Of a DNA stretch of 64,000 nucleotides, positions 51,758-62,069 are shown one piece after another. Below the pieces are notes generated by a model. That model was given only the letters and a program-made list of their open reading frames with translations, was not told the origin of the DNA and did no database searches. Each line of letters starts with the position of its first letter. Position 1 is the first letter of the stretch. The translations under genes were made by a program, and so were the position numbers. Source of the stretch: Isochrysis galbana (taxonomy: Eukaryota > Haptophyta > Isochrysidales > Isochrysidaceae); the NCBI GenBank assembly GCA_018136815.1, contig CM030940.1, positions 3,280,601 through 3,344,600 on the forward strand, given 5' to 3'.

Positions 51758-52244
51758 GGCCTCTCACCTGGTGTGATATCCAGAGCGTGTGCTTTGTCTC
51801 GCCGATGTCAGAACCTGGATGCTGAACACGCACGTCTACGTGATAACCATTACGACGAGTATACGGTCCACTCACCCTACCAATTTTGACAGCCTCTATG
51901 GGCTTCCGCGGCTTGTCTGGCACTGGGACTGCTGGGGACATCCAGGCAGTGTCCTGCATGCCCGAATCGTCATCCGTTGCCCAGGAAGGAGCACCCACAC
52001 CGTCCACGTCATCGACGGACGACCAGTCAGCCCAGCCCTCGTCTTCTCCGATGTCCTCCACCAAGTCCTGCGAGGGTGAGCGCTCGGCTGCCTCGCGAGC
52101 TGCTGCCTGCCGAACCTCATCCGCGTCCCCGCGGCCGATTTGTAGGCGGAGCGGTACAGGCCCTCTACTGTGCTGCACCCCAACGCTCGTGTGCACCGCG
52201 ACGTGGAAGCCGATCACCGCCGTCAGCACGGCGGAGGCAAGCAT
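51741..52244 (-). CDS. Hypothetical membrane-anchored acidic protein
   Basis: ATG 52244, up to 167 residues. The N-terminus MLASAVLTAVIGFHVAVHTS is a signal or membrane anchor, followed by an acidic region (SQDLVEDIGEDEGWADWSSV, DDVDGVGAPSWATDDDSGMQ) and KPRKPIEAVKIG. A strong donor (GGTAGG|GTGAGTGG, near 51873) suggests the frame after that point is intron, so the true 3' part is unresolved; 51347-51757 is a candidate. A G-rich homopolymer at 52325-52350 lies upstream. Confidence 0.35.
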   Translation of the reverse strand: MLASAVLTAVIGFHVAVHTSVGVQHSRGPVPLRLQIGRGDADEVRQAAAREAAERSPSQDLVEDIGEDEGWADWSSVDDVDGVGAPSWATDDDSGMQDTAWMSPAVPVPDKPRKPIEAVKIGRVSGPYTRRNGYHVDVRVQHPGSDIGETKHTLWISHQVRGHDGRW

Positions 52245-52479
52245 GGCCGGCGCGACGTCGACCGGCTGTAAAGTAGGGGAGCTATCTATCACCCCTGCCC
52301 TCGCGGCGACGGCGGCGGCGGGGGCGGGGGGGGGGGGGGAGGGGGGGGGTTCCTGTAGCAAGTAGAGAGAATGCGCGCGAGGCAGACGAAGATGAAGACG
52401 GACGAATAAGAGAGTACAAAGTACAAAGTACAAACCTTGTACTCTACAAAAATACAAAAATCCTTGAAGGTGTCCGCTA

Positions 52480-53125
52480 GGCTACTATACGTTCACACCC
52501 TCCCGGGATCACTTTGACATCGCCTATACCCCAACCTCTACTGCCCCTTCCCGCTTCCCCCCTCGTTCCTGTTTCCTCGGTTTCGGTCGGGGGTCGGGGC
52601 GAGGGTCGGCCCACGTATGTATTAGGGCAGTCAAACATCAAACAGGGCATTTAACTTCCAAGGGTGAAAATTCACTAAGTACTACGTCAAGATTGAGGTT
52701 TTATCACGCGATCTTAGGGTATGCTACTGGACGATCTTAGGGTATGCTACTGGAAATGGGCATATTAGGCAGAATCTTATGAGAAATATGAAATATGAAA
52801 TATGCACATTTTCGACGCCATTCACCATTCAAATTCAACACACAGACCCGAAAACGTTTTCGCCCTCGTGCGAAATCGACGTCGACCACAAAAGAGCACC
52901 AGAGGTCGCGCTGTGCGACGCGCGCCTGCGCTGCCCGGGCACGGTTACCCCCGGGCATGCAGAACAGAGCCCTGCGCTGGCGCACCGTCGCCTGCGCCCT
53001 CCACCTCGCCCCTGCGCCCCTGCTGGCATCTGCTGCCAGCTGCCAGCCTCTCGCGCGCATGCAGTGCGCGGCTGGCCGCGAGCCGTCAAAATGACGGTGC
53101 TGCGCATGACGGGCTGGCCCATCAT
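52480..53125. other. Intergenic repeats
   Basis: 52623 carries a TAGGGCAGTCAAACA terminus variant, 52729-52752 a tandem duplicate of GATCTTAGGGTATGCTACTGG, and 52510-52590 a C-rich segment related to the 40.15 kb repeat. 52780-53100 has overlapping Pro/Arg ORFs on both strands without motifs. Confidence 0.35.
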
Positions 53126-53129
53126 GCGC

Positions 53130-53507
53130 GGCACTGCCTCAGCATGGCGAGAGGGGTTGTCTGCTGGCGCCCTCGCTGGCCTTCCAGGCCCAGGCACCTC
53201 CCAGGGCCCCCATCCCCATCCCCATGTTCCATGCTGCAACTGTCTGCCTGTCGACCAGGGGCCACCAAGGGGGAAGGAGGGATTGAAGCGATGGGCTGGC
53301 AAGCGAGGGTAAGGGCGTGCGATCCAGGCGTGCTTGTCAAGGAGAGTCTGGGTCAGTGGTGTGTGTTGGGCTTGCATGCCATGAGGCATGTCGGGGGGGT
53401 GGGTTGTTCCTCCATTCCTCCCCCAAACCCAGAGCGGGGGAAGAGTGGGGGGGGGGGGGGGGGGGCTGGTGCCCCCCATGAGTGAACCAAGTGTTAACTT
53501 AGTTGAG
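53130..53507 (-). repeat. Family A, inverted partial copy
   Basis: CTGCCTGTCGACCAGGGGCC, GCATGCCATGAGGCATGTCG, a long G run, GTGCCCCCCATGAGTGAACC and the head CAAGTGTTAACTTAGTTGAG (53487-53506) correspond to the inverted 41.0-41.29 kb copy. Confidence 0.6.
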
Positions 53508-53686
53508 CTCCAGGGGAGGCTGCGAGGGGGACCAAAGAGCACAGGATGCGAGGGGGGCTATAGACGTTGCAGCGCGTGCTCAAGCGAATTGGCGCTGAGC
53601 GCCGAGTATAAGAATTCCAACTTGATGAAAGCAATCGCCAACACGCCCATAGAAAAAGGAGAGGGTCCAACTCGACAGAGAGATGG

Positions 53687-55075
53687 TCAGCCCATGACAA
53701 GGGGCGGCTCTGAATCTTGAAAGACCCAGTCGCTGGCTGCAAACAAGGCTGGCTCTGCTCGTGCAAGAGCCTCTCGCATTTCTGCGGCAACAAAGACGGA
53801 CCCACAACACAAGACCAACTCGTTAGAATATGCCTGGCCACTTGCAAATAGACTTGTTGCGAGTTCTAGCGCGTGGAGCATGGACTCGGCGACGAGCCAT
53901 GTGGTTTGCAAGTCGCATGCGCTTGCACAAGATCTTCCCAACTCAGCAACCTTCACTGCAGGTGTCGACTTTGGGTGCGATGAAGCTATAGCGACAAATC
54001 CTAAAAGACGTTGGCCCAGCTCGCCCATCTCCTGCAGGATGGCAGTCAGGTCCTTGTCTTTATTGGCCCCCAAGATCACACTGAATGTGGCGGCGGGGTA
54101 CGTACTCAGCACCGAGGAAACCAATGCCCGGATAGCAGGTTGATTGTGCGCTACGTCTAGGAGGAGGCGGCGACCCTTCAATGAGGACGGTTCGACGACC
54201 TCGAAACGCGCAGGCCACCTCGCGGCGATCAACGCGCGTCCGCAAGCGTCCGCATCATACTGCTTAAGACCACGTTCGGCAAGGGAACGCACGAGAGAAC
54301 TCGCCAACGCGGCATTCTCGGCTTGGTGAGCCGGTTGCAGCCAAACTGGGAGATTTGACACTGGCTCCAACTCGCCCACCCTGAGCTCTGCCCCGACACT
54401 CGTGGCAACGGCATGCAGTACGGCACAAGCTTCTGGCTCTTGCTTAACGCTGAAGGCCGGAATGCCAGTCTTGATGATCCCCGCCTTCTCACCAGCGATC
54501 TGACCCAGCGTGTCGCCCAACACGTTCATGTGATCAAGCCCTATCTTGCATATGCCGCACACGGCTGGCCTGAAGTGGTTGGTCGCGTCCCACTTCCCTC
54601 CGAGCCCAGTTTCCAGGACAGCCCACTCGACGCCTGAATCCTCGAAGCACACAAGAGCAAGCGCGGTGAGCTTCTCGAACGGCGAGGCGCCCCCGACCGC
54701 ATGAGAAGCTGCAGTGACTCTCGCCATGCCTCCGACAACTGCCTCGCGGCTCACCAGCTCGCCATCAATGCGGATGCGCTCGCGGAAGACGTGGAGGTGA
54801 GGGCTGGTGAAGAGACCAACGCGCACACCGCACTCGCGCAGCATCCGCTCGCACAGCGCCGATGTGGTACCCTTGCCATTCGTGCCTGCCACATGGATGA
54901 GCTTCAGCTGGCTGCCCGGCCGACCGAGCTGCTCGAGCATCCTCTCGAAGCGGTCCCAGCACTCTTGCGGGTTCTGGTAACGCGTGGCCGAGCCCGAATA
55001 GTCGGCATTGAAGAAGATATCGCGGATCGCGCGCGCGTACGCCTCGTTGAGCTCCGGCTGGGAGTCGCCCGCCAT
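53687..55075 (-). CDS. folC: Folylpolyglutamate/dihydrofolate synthase
   Basis: Adds glutamate to folates (and in many organisms makes dihydrofolate) using ATP. ATG 55075, stop 53687, 462 residues in one exon. Hallmarks in order: RYQNPQECWDRFERMLEQLG near the N-terminus, P-loop HVAGTNGKGTTSAL, LFTSPHLHVFRERIRIDGEL, WAVLETGLGGKWDATNHF, GLDHMNVLGDTLGQIAGEKA, GIIKTGIPAF carrying the modified-Lys region, and C-terminal domain start RWPARFEVVE with LLLDVAHNQPAIRALV. No clear targeting peptide, so cytosolic action is likely. Divergent from the reductase gene at 55240, with 164 bases between the start codons. Confidence 0.9.
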   Translation of the reverse strand: MAGDSQPELNEAYARAIRDIFFNADYSGSATRYQNPQECWDRFERMLEQLGRPGSQLKLIHVAGTNGKGTTSALCERMLRECGVRVGLFTSPHLHVFRERIRIDGELVSREAVVGGMARVTAASHAVGGASPFEKLTALALVCFEDSGVEWAVLETGLGGKWDATNHFRPAVCGICKIGLDHMNVLGDTLGQIAGEKAGIIKTGIPAFSVKQEPEACAVLHAVATSVGAELRVGELEPVSNLPVWLQPAHQAENAALASSLVRSLAERGLKQYDADACGRALIAARWPARFEVVEPSSLKGRRLLLDVAHNQPAIRALVSSVLSTYPAATFSVILGANKDKDLTAILQEMGELGQRLLGFVAIASSHPKSTPAVKVAELGRSCASACDLQTTWLVAESMLHALELATSLFASGQAYSNELVLCCGSVFVAAEMREALARAEPALFAASDWVFQDSEPPLVMG

Positions 55076-55239
55076 GCCACGCACGCAGGGGGCGGCCGCC
55101 TCAGTGCAAAAAAGACATTGGACCTCGTGGGGAGGGAGAGAGAAATGAGAAAACAGGAAGAACGGGAGGGGGGGGGGGGGGGGGAGGGGGCAGGCAGGGG
55201 CTCCTCCCCGCCCCGGCTGCCAGTCCCCCGCACCGCGCC
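55076..55239. promoter_or_regulatory. Shared bidirectional promoter of FolC and glyoxylate reductase genes
   Basis: 164 bases between two divergent ATGs must hold both promoters and leaders. It contains a purine tract with a G run (55141-55190) and no obvious TATA box. Confidence 0.5.
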
Positions 55240-56127
55240 ATGTCGTCCGTCGGCTTCATCGGGCTCGGCCACATGGGCGAGGGGATGGCGCGATGCCTGC
55301 TCAAGTCGGGGCGGAAGCTGCACGTCTGGAATCGCTCCGAGACGAAGAGCCGCGCGCTTAAGGACGAGGCGCCCGATGCAGTGCACGTGTGCAGCTCGCC
55401 CGCTGAAGTGCTCCGTGCGGCTGAGCTGGTCTATGTGATCCTCTCGACGCCAGATGTGGTCAAGACGGTCTACGAGATGAAGGACGGAATTCTCGAAGGC
55501 GTCAACTCCAAGACCAAGTTGGTCGACTGCGCCACCCTCGCGCCTGAGGACATGATCCGCCTGAGCGGCCAAGTCTGCGAGCGCGGCGGACGTTTTCTCG
55601 AAGCGCCTGTCTCCGGATCCAAAGGTCCGGCTGCGGCGGGACACCTTATTTTCCTTACTGCAGGCGACGAGGCATTGTTCGAAGAGATCAAGGGCAGCGA
55701 TCTTGATGCAATGGGTAAGGCTGCCTTCTTCTTTGGCGCTGCGGGCGCTGGGTCGCGCATGAAGCTCGTCGTGAATATGGTCATGGGTACGATGATGTGT
55801 GCTCTGGGCGAGGGCCTTTCCTTGTGCAATTCGGCGGGGCTGAACCCCGAACAGCTACTCCAGGTGCTCGAGCTCGGGCCTCTCGCCAATGGGATGTTCA
55901 AGCTAAAGGCACCGAAAATGCTCGCTGGTGACCACACACCAAACTTCCCTCTTCAGCATGCACAAAAGGACATGCGCCTTGCCGTGGAGCTCGGCTCTTC
56001 GCTCGGTCTTGGCCTGCCCGTGGCTGCTACAGTTGACGTGGCTATGAAGCGCGCCCGCGATGAGGGCTATTCGGAAGAAGACTTCTCCGCCGTCTATGAG
56101 GCCCAAAAGAAATCCAAGCCATCGTAG
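55240..56127 (+). CDS. Glyoxylate/succinic semialdehyde reductase (beta-hydroxyacid dehydrogenase family)
   Basis: ATG 55240, TAG 56125, 295 residues, single exon. NADP(H)-binding GFIGLGHMGEGMARCLLKSG opens the protein, with HVWNRS at the end of strand 2. The substrate motif EAPVSGSKGPAAAGHLIFLT and the catalytic Lys region GSRMKLVVNMVMG are intact, followed by GLSLCNSAGLNPEQLLQVLE and FPLQHAQKDMRLAVELGSSL. Length and motifs fit plant GLYR1/2, which reduce glyoxylate and succinic semialdehyde, rather than 3-hydroxyisobutyrate dehydrogenase. No transit peptide, suggesting the cytosolic form. Confidence 0.87.
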   Translation: MSSVGFIGLGHMGEGMARCLLKSGRKLHVWNRSETKSRALKDEAPDAVHVCSSPAEVLRAAELVYVILSTPDVVKTVYEMKDGILEGVNSKTKLVDCATLAPEDMIRLSGQVCERGGRFLEAPVSGSKGPAAAGHLIFLTAGDEALFEEIKGSDLDAMGKAAFFFGAAGAGSRMKLVVNMVMGTMMCALGEGLSLCNSAGLNPEQLLQVLELGPLANGMFKLKAPKMLAGDHTPNFPLQHAQKDMRLAVELGSSLGLGLPVAATVDVAMKRARDEGYSEEDFSAVYEAQKKSKPS

Positions 56128-56323
56128 AAGATCAATCATCAACTAGTGACGTAGTAGGGGTTGTGACGAGTGTTGTCCTCGCTGGGCGTGGTGGTGCGGG
56201 TGCGCCATTGTCTAAGACGCTGTCACGGACAGTGATTCTGCAAATAGCGCACAAATCCGTCAAGTCGACCATACTAGCGACCATCCTAACATCTTTCCGT
56301 CGCTGCACTCAGTACTAGTACTA

Positions 56324-56465
56324 TAGGGCGGTCAAACGGGGGCTTTTAAACTAATAGTAAGGGTTGGGCTGCATTTTTTGACCGTGGCGCGAGGCCCAAT
56401 AAAAAACCTCCAGGGGGGGCCACCTGCCGCCACGAAAATCTTCGCCAAGAAATGGTGCGATTCGC
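56324..56465 (+). repeat. hAT-like 5' terminal segment
   Basis: TAGGGCGGTCAAACGGGGGC, TTTTTTGACCGTGGCGCGAG and CACCTGCCGCCACGAAAATC match 28171-28310. It lies in the 3' flank of the reductase gene and next to the b561 fragment. Confidence 0.6.
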
Positions 56466-56528
56466 AGGCGGCTTGCCTTCATTTGGTCTCCTTTCACTCA
56501 GGGTTTCTTCCCCTCTTCGTGGGGACTC

Positions 56529-56890
56529 TCACCCTACCATGAGCCCCCCCGCGAGCATCCCGAAGGAGAGGCCCAGGAGCACCACGTACGCGACGAGAAC
56601 AGCGTCGCCTTGGCTCGGCATGAGGGCGCGCCCCGAGAGGGCCTGGTAGACGCCCACGCCGAGCACCGCGTAGCCCGTCCCCTTGTGCGCGACCCGCCAC
56701 ACGGCGCGGCGCGTGGTGCGGGCGGCGGGCGGGCCGCGCACGAGCGCGTTGAGCGGCTGCAGCAGGGCGAGGGCGAAGGCGACGGTCCCGAGCGTGTGAT
56801 GGGGGTGCGAGAAGTGGCGCCCTCGGGGCACCGACGCGACGGCGAGCGCGACGCCGGCGGCGGCCACCGCAAGGCCGCTTCCCTGAGCTA
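56529..56890 (-). CDS. Cytochrome b561-like C-terminal fragment
   Basis: The frame reads HFSHPHHTLGTVAFALALLQ, PLNALVRGP, RRAVWRVAHKGTGYAVLGVG, VYQALSGRALM and AYVVLLGLSFGMLAGGLM, stop at 56529. Two conserved His-bearing helices and the QP and W..H motifs match the second half of b561-type transmembrane domains. There is no start codon; an acceptor (GCTCAG near 56878) suggests this is a last exon, but upstream exons were not found, and the same DNA is read on the other strand by the polymerase-like exon. Possibly a gene fragment. Confidence 0.4.
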
Positions 56891-57075
56891 CTTCTGCTCG
56901 CGCGTGCGCCTCGCGCCCGAGGAGCTGGCGCTGCTCGAGGACGGCGAGCCCAAGGCGCGCTTCCTGGCCGTCTACGCCGCCGCGCGCACGCGCCGCGCCT
57001 GCGCGCACTGCCAGGCGCCGCAGCCCAACTTCGCGAGGACCGCCTGGGGCGTGTCGCGCGAGTGGCCTGGTCTAA
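56880..57075 (+). CDS. RNA polymerase largest-subunit-like exon (fragment)
   Basis: The plus strand reads SLSYFCSRVRLAPEELALLE, DGEPKARFLAVYAAARTRRA, CAHCQAPQPNFARTAWGVSR, EWP. The order of a Cys-containing start, RF-x-x-V/I, then C-x2-C-x2-QP and a final W resembles the zinc-binding clamp head of RPB1/RPC1-type subunits. A following segment after an acceptor at about 57269 (LPSLELGIENQDQLTNAAVH) may be the next exon. The catalytic core is not in the window, so this is at most a fragment. Confidence 0.25.
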
Positions 57076-58546
57076 GCTACATTCGGCATTTGATTCCCGC
57101 CCGATGCAGCGCCGTGTCGGGCTGCCGACAGTCCGACCACCCCCTGACCCTCTGGCATCATGGCCCGCGCAGCCCACCCGTAGCTCCTCACAGCGCGCGC
57201 ACGCGGCTACCCTGGCGCTGCCACGCTGCCACAGACCCCGCCCTGACCATCCCGACCCGCCCCTCGCAGGATTTGCCCTCACTCGAACTCGGCATCGAGA
57301 ACCAGGACCAGCTCACCAACGCGGCCGTCCACGCGTGGCTGACGAGCCTCCGCGTTGAGGCTGCCCTCGCGGCCCTCCTCTTTCTGACAGTGCCAGATTC
57401 GGCGCTGATGATCGATGAGGCAAGACCCGTGGGCGGCCTCAGGACGGGCCACGTTGTAGCTCTCTACGCCGCGGCGAGCAAAAAAGCCCAAGATCTTGCC
57501 AGAGCGCCTCACAGCGCATCTGGCGGGAACCCACTACCCAAAGCAGAAATCATCTTCTGCCGCTGGGTGGTGGGCTTGGCAGGCGGTATTGGGAATCAAC
57601 CCATACTGCCAATGACGCGCAACGGCGCGACGAAAGCGCTCCTGGCACGCGGAGCTCGCGCAGCCAAGGCGCACTCCAAGGTCTTAACAATACTTGCTGA
57701 CATGAACATGAAGTCAAGGAGAGCCATAGACCGCGGAGCCCCTAACACCGAGGCGATGGCCGAGATATCTGACCTCATGCTCAAGGCGGGTACCATCGAC
57801 CATCGACGAGCGCGCGGCGAAGATCTTGGCCGCCCTCGCCTTCCGGCCCACGGTCACCGCGTGCGACCGCAACGCCACCACGCGCAAGGCCGAACGCGCC
57901 TCCCTCGGCGACGGCTCAACGTTCAATGGGCTCGGCGCATGGGTGATTTCGACGAGGGTTCGGCGCGCGGCCTGCCCGATTGGCGTGATCATCCGGGTGG
58001 GACCTACGTATTTGGTATCTGGTGAGGTGAGGTCCCCCGGTCCCCCATTCGGATGGATCGTCGAAACCGGAAACCGGCCACGCAGCACGCCCGGCATCGG
58101 TTCGAAGTTGTGCTTTTTAAGCTTTTGCAATTTTAGCGTTGGCGTCTTTTGTCAGTTTTTGATTACGTTGTTGTGGGGGCCCGAGGGAGTACTAGAGACA
58201 AAGCGACAAAGCACAAGAGCATATGGCTAGAGCATTATGTATTTGCGAGCGCGCTGTGTAGTTGCAGGCGGTACGCGGCCTGTCTAGCAGCTAGCAAGCG
58301 CGGGTGGCCATCTCTCAATAATATTCAATAATAATCACAATGAGACTCTCAACTTAGTTTATTTAGTTCATCCATGGGGGGGCATGAGGCATGACCCTGA
58401 CATATGACATAGCCTATAAAGTAAAGTATTTTGTTTGTGCGGGCTGGTAATTTTTAGCATTTGGGCTCGAGACGGCGCCGCGCGGAAAGCCCGGCTCAGT
58501 GGCCCCTGTCGCTCACCTCAGCCTCGATAGTCTGCCTGCGGGCGGG
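57076..58546. other. GC-rich stretch with long unassigned ORFs
   Basis: Long open frames exist on both strands (plus to 58025, minus 57714-58130) but I recognise no family, and codon signals conflict. 58345-58392 contains a family A head (CTCAACTTAGTTTATTTAGT, CATCCATGGGGGGGCATGAG). Confidence 0.3.
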
Positions 58547-59265
58547 ATGGCGTCGTCATCGTCGGGGAGTAAGCACTCCGCCTCATTTGGTCTCGTCTTG
58601 GGTGGTAAACTCAATCTCAAGGGCAACGGCGGCATCGAGAAGAAGAAGAAAAAGAAGAAGAGGGAGCGCGAGCTCATGGGGCGTACAGACATAGATGATG
58701 AGCTTGAGATCCCCGAGTGGAGCGATGCACCACTTCCTGGGACTGGCGAGCTGATCACCTCGGGTGTGGTGGTCATGGGTAAGTGCACTGCCTTCGATGA
58801 GGAGCTCGAGGTGGGCGATTCGCTGCTGGTGTCGGTGGTCGACAAGTACCGCAACACGACAACGGATGAGAGCCGTGTGGTCAACATGGTCCTTGGGAAA
58901 GCGTCGCTCAACCTGGCACAGCCTTTTACTTGTGACGTGAGCACTCCGAGTAGATTCATGTTTGTCAAGTAAGTCGCGGCAACCCTGGGCTCCGATACGA
59001 TCACAGCCAAGCACTACTCACACCCCTCTCTTGACACAGGAAACCGCCTGATGTTGAGGCGCTCCGGGCAGCACATGCGCAGGCCAAGGAACGGGCCAAA
59101 CACGCGGAGGAGCAGACGAAGGAGATCACCTATAAGGTATACAAGAACGGGACTGGGCCCTGGGCTAGTTGGAAAACTGTAACTGAGAAGGTGTCCTCGA
59201 GCGTGTCACGTGAGAATATGCTCGACAAGCGATCAAAGATGAAGGCAGACCGCTTCTGTAAGTGA
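58547..59265 (+). CDS. FAM32-like nuclear protein with extra domain
   Basis: ATG 58547; exons 58547-58968 and 59040-59265 joined across a GTAAGT...ACACAG intron; 215 residues. Residues 15-45 (FGLVLGGKLNLKGNGG, then IEKKKKKKKRERELMG) match the FAM32A N-terminus (G-L-K-LKG followed by a Lys run). Residues 60-140 form a beta-rich insert (GELITSGVVVMGKCTAFDEE, DSLLVSVVDKY, RVVNMVLGKASLNLAQP) absent from FAM32A. The C-terminus HAQAKERAKHAEEQTKEI, SVSRENMLDKRSKMKADRFC is the expected basic helix. FAM32A is a late-step spliceosome component. TTCT|GTAAGTGAGT at the end is also a perfect donor, so a further exon is possible. Confidence 0.5.
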
Positions 59266-59989
59266 GTGAGTTTGGGCACCTCACCTGTTGAGGGAGTTGC
59301 CGTGAAGCGCGATTTGGACGCGCGTTCGCGTCGCCAGCCTAGGAGCTCATTTGCAACCATGTGAAGTTGTCCACCTGGTACATGTCGATGCGTTGTGTTC
59401 TTCTGGATTGTGCCCGGGGGTATAGTGCTCTTTTGATTGGGCACATCATGCGCACCTGCTTTCGAGTGACGATAGACTCGATGGTATTGCCCTGCCTTGT
59501 ATCTTGTATTTGCCTGACTTGCACCCAACTCTCGAAAGTTGCAACCAAACGCGGCCACAACGACGTTGGATTGGAAGCCCTCTCCTCCACATGCGGTGGA
59601 TGGAATTCGGAATGCAGGCACGGCTCTTTGCTCTTTGCCTTACCTCTTTCCTCGTGTTGTTGTCACGCACTCGTATGTTTGCATGTGTCCATATTGATCG
59701 AGCAGTAGTGGGGTGTGTAGTTTTCACGAGACTGTATGCAAAGTGTTTTAAAAACCCTTTATAAAGCTTTATACTACTAGTATAAATATACTACCGCCCG
59801 TTCCAACACTAATTTTTTCAGATTTCTTTTCGTAGCTCCCCAAAAGTTGGAATAAATAAAGCGCAACTTTAACGGGGCGGTTGCTGGTACATGTTGGCTT
59901 GATGGGGTGAGGAGGGGGGGGTCTCAACAACACTCGAAAAATATTGAAATGGGCAATTTTCAAATGTGGCTCAACCGCACGCACGCACA

Positions 59990-60480
59990 AGGCCTCCCAG
60001 GGAAGGAAGCCGAAGATTAAATCAGCACACGATCTCAGCACCCCTATCTTCACAACCAACGATAAAGGCGACTTAATCATGAACACGAATCTATCCCTGG
60101 TAGCGGAAGCCCTGAATATAGCGGAGCGTCTAGCCTGAGCAAGGGGCCCCCCGCCGCGAACCGATCACAAGCTGACAGCAGCCCTCAGATGCACAGAACC
60201 TCAACTGCCTGACGCCCAACACAAGGAGCAAAACATGCAATAGCCGGTAGCCCGATGGCACAGGAGGAAGGTGAGAAACAAGCCATCGGGGACCGGCACA
60301 CACCGTCTGCCCCGGAAACCCACTGCCACTGCACCCACCCAGCCCCTAGGTAGAGGTAGAGCACGAGGGGACGAGCCGCAAGGCAGGTGGAGGGGGGGGA
60401 AGGGAAACGGGCGAGGCTGCGTAGATACTGGGCAGGGTCGCGCGCGCGGCGAGAATATTAAGAAGTTTTTTTTTACCCGA
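59990..60480 (+). mobile_element. Family H C-terminus and tail
   Basis: The frame ends QGRKPKIKSAHDLSTPIFTT, NTNLSLVAEALNIAERLA, stop at 60138, paralleling 8040-8180 and 25215-25368. The tail CCCAGCCCCTAGGTAG, GCACGAGGGGACGAGCCGC and GCGAGAATATTAAGAAGTTT with a T-run follows. Confidence 0.6.
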
Positions 60481-60599
60481 CAGCGTAAGGGCGTATCCTG
60501 CAAGTAAGGGCCTTCCTCAGCTCTGGTCACCGGTCATAACCCTGGACCTTGGTCGAACTCCCCGCCGTGGTAACCACATACACACTTCTTGACGATTGA

Positions 60600-61044
60600 G
60601 ATCAGGCCTTATTTATGGGGATAAGGCCTTATTTTAAGGGCCTCATAAATAACTAGTGCAGGCCTTGGATAGTACCGGGCTAGTGGGAGTAGTGGTACTC
60701 CGATGTTTTATTGTCATCGCTGCGGAGACCGTTGTTGGGTTCGCGCGCGGACCCAACACCCCCCAACTAGAAGAGAAGAATAGTCGAGACCTAAATGTAA
60801 ACCCCACCGATTCATTCCGTCGATCGGCTCTGAAACCTAACTCATAACGATCCCCACCCTCGTGGGAGTAGCGTGGCGCAGAGGCGGGCGCTTGGTGCGG
60901 GCGGCCTGGCGCATTTGCATCTAGTGGCGGGGTGTCGGTGAACCTTTAGCCCTCGCTCGTCCTCGCTTTCTCTGCTTCTGTCTATCCCCGTGCCTTCCCC
61001 TTGTGCTCGCGCGGGTTCTCGCTTCCTCTCGTTTTCTCGCCACA
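60600..61044. other. Intergenic with repeated motif and promoter
   Basis: 60668-60710 is copy 2 of the GATAGTACCGGGCTAGTGGG motif (see 50802). 60602-60655 has AAGGCCTTATTT repeats. 60930-61044 is the pyrimidine-rich leader of the secreted protein gene. Confidence 0.4.
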
Positions 61045-61815
61045 ATGCTTGCCATGGTGGGGTGTGCGGTCATAAGCGCTCCGGCGCTCGTAGCAGAGAC
61101 GCGGCTTTGGACGAACAGCTCGGTCGTTGAGCTCGACCGCCTTGACTTGACCCCGAGCTACTCACTCACCAGCGGCTCCCGGAGAGCGCTCGCGGACGGT
61201 CCTCCCTGTACCTCTGACATCCATGGTGACTTCAATCATGAGGCGTGCTCGGCAATGTGCAAACCCGAGAGGGCTGGTGCCCACTGCAACTTCTGCAAGT
61301 GCCGCCAGTGCTCCTATTGTAGGCCGCCGCCGCCGCCTCCACCTCCTCCATCTCCGCAACCGCCGTCTCCACCACCGCCACCAGCGCCGAAGCCAGCTGC
61401 ATGCCACTCAGAGATTACCGGTGACTTCAGCTATGTTGCATGCTCTCCTTTCTGCACGAAGTCCGCCAAAACAATGCAGCACAACTGCGCATTCTGCAAG
61501 TGTAAGGGGTGCGCCCACTGCTTGCCGCCGCCACCACCGCCTCCGCCTCCGCCCCCTCCTCCACCAGAAAACTGCAACTCGGGCCTAAGTGGAGACTTGC
61601 AGGTCAAGAGCTGCGCACCATTTTGCAAAGCAGATCGCGGCAGCAAGCACTGCGCCATGTGCAAGTGCAAAGCATGCTCATTCTGCGCCGTCCCAGTCGC
61701 CATACATTCTCTCACTGCACAAGCTGCACATGGGCAAGGTCCACGCGAGCACGGATCACACGCGCAAAAATCGCAAAACGACGTCCATGGCTATTTGCAA
61801 AAACGCCTAGGGTAA
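61045..61815 (+). CDS. Secreted protein with three Cys-rich modules and polyproline linkers
   Basis: ATG 61045, TAA 61813, 256 residues. A signal peptide (MLAMVGCAVISAPALVAETR) is followed by three copies of a ten-Cys module: C-TSDIHGDFNHEACSAMCK to CSYC, C-HSEITGDFSYVACSPFCT to CAHC, and C-NSGLSGDLQVKSCAPFCK to CSFC, each ending HC-x-FCKC-x2-C-x2-C or similar. Uninterrupted Pro runs separate the modules, as in extensin- or pherophorin-like extracellular matrix proteins of algae. The disulfide-rich modules and Pro linkers suggest a cell-surface or scale-matrix role. The C-terminus is His/Lys-rich. Module identity to a named family is not known to me. Confidence 0.65.
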   Translation: MLAMVGCAVISAPALVAETRLWTNSSVVELDRLDLTPSYSLTSGSRRALADGPPCTSDIHGDFNHEACSAMCKPERAGAHCNFCKCRQCSYCRPPPPPPPPPSPQPPSPPPPPAPKPAACHSEITGDFSYVACSPFCTKSAKTMQHNCAFCKCKGCAHCLPPPPPPPPPPPPPPENCNSGLSGDLQVKSCAPFCKADRGSKHCAMCKCKACSFCAVPVAIHSLTAQAAHGQGPREHGSHAQKSQNDVHGYLQKRLG

Positions 61816-62069
61816 ACAGATGACAAGTGCTCTGAATCCAAGCATTGATACCGATTTTTAAGAGAATACGGGCTCGCTCACCCTGCCCCTGGACGCAATA
61901 AGAACGTGGAGCACATGGGCAAGGCGACGTTAGATTTCCGCGTGCTTTCGGCTGCTTTCGGCATGGATGTGTCAACGCGTGGCCACAAAAGCTGCACAAC
62001 TCATACACGTGCACCTTGCCATGTGCACCTAGCAAGGGACATGCAATCGTACACATCATCTGTGTGGGG

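Noticed and set aside
56610..58025. A 471-codon plus-strand ORF as one gene
   Set aside because: No ATG, mixed content and probable introns; only the segment around 56880-57075 shows a recognisable pattern.
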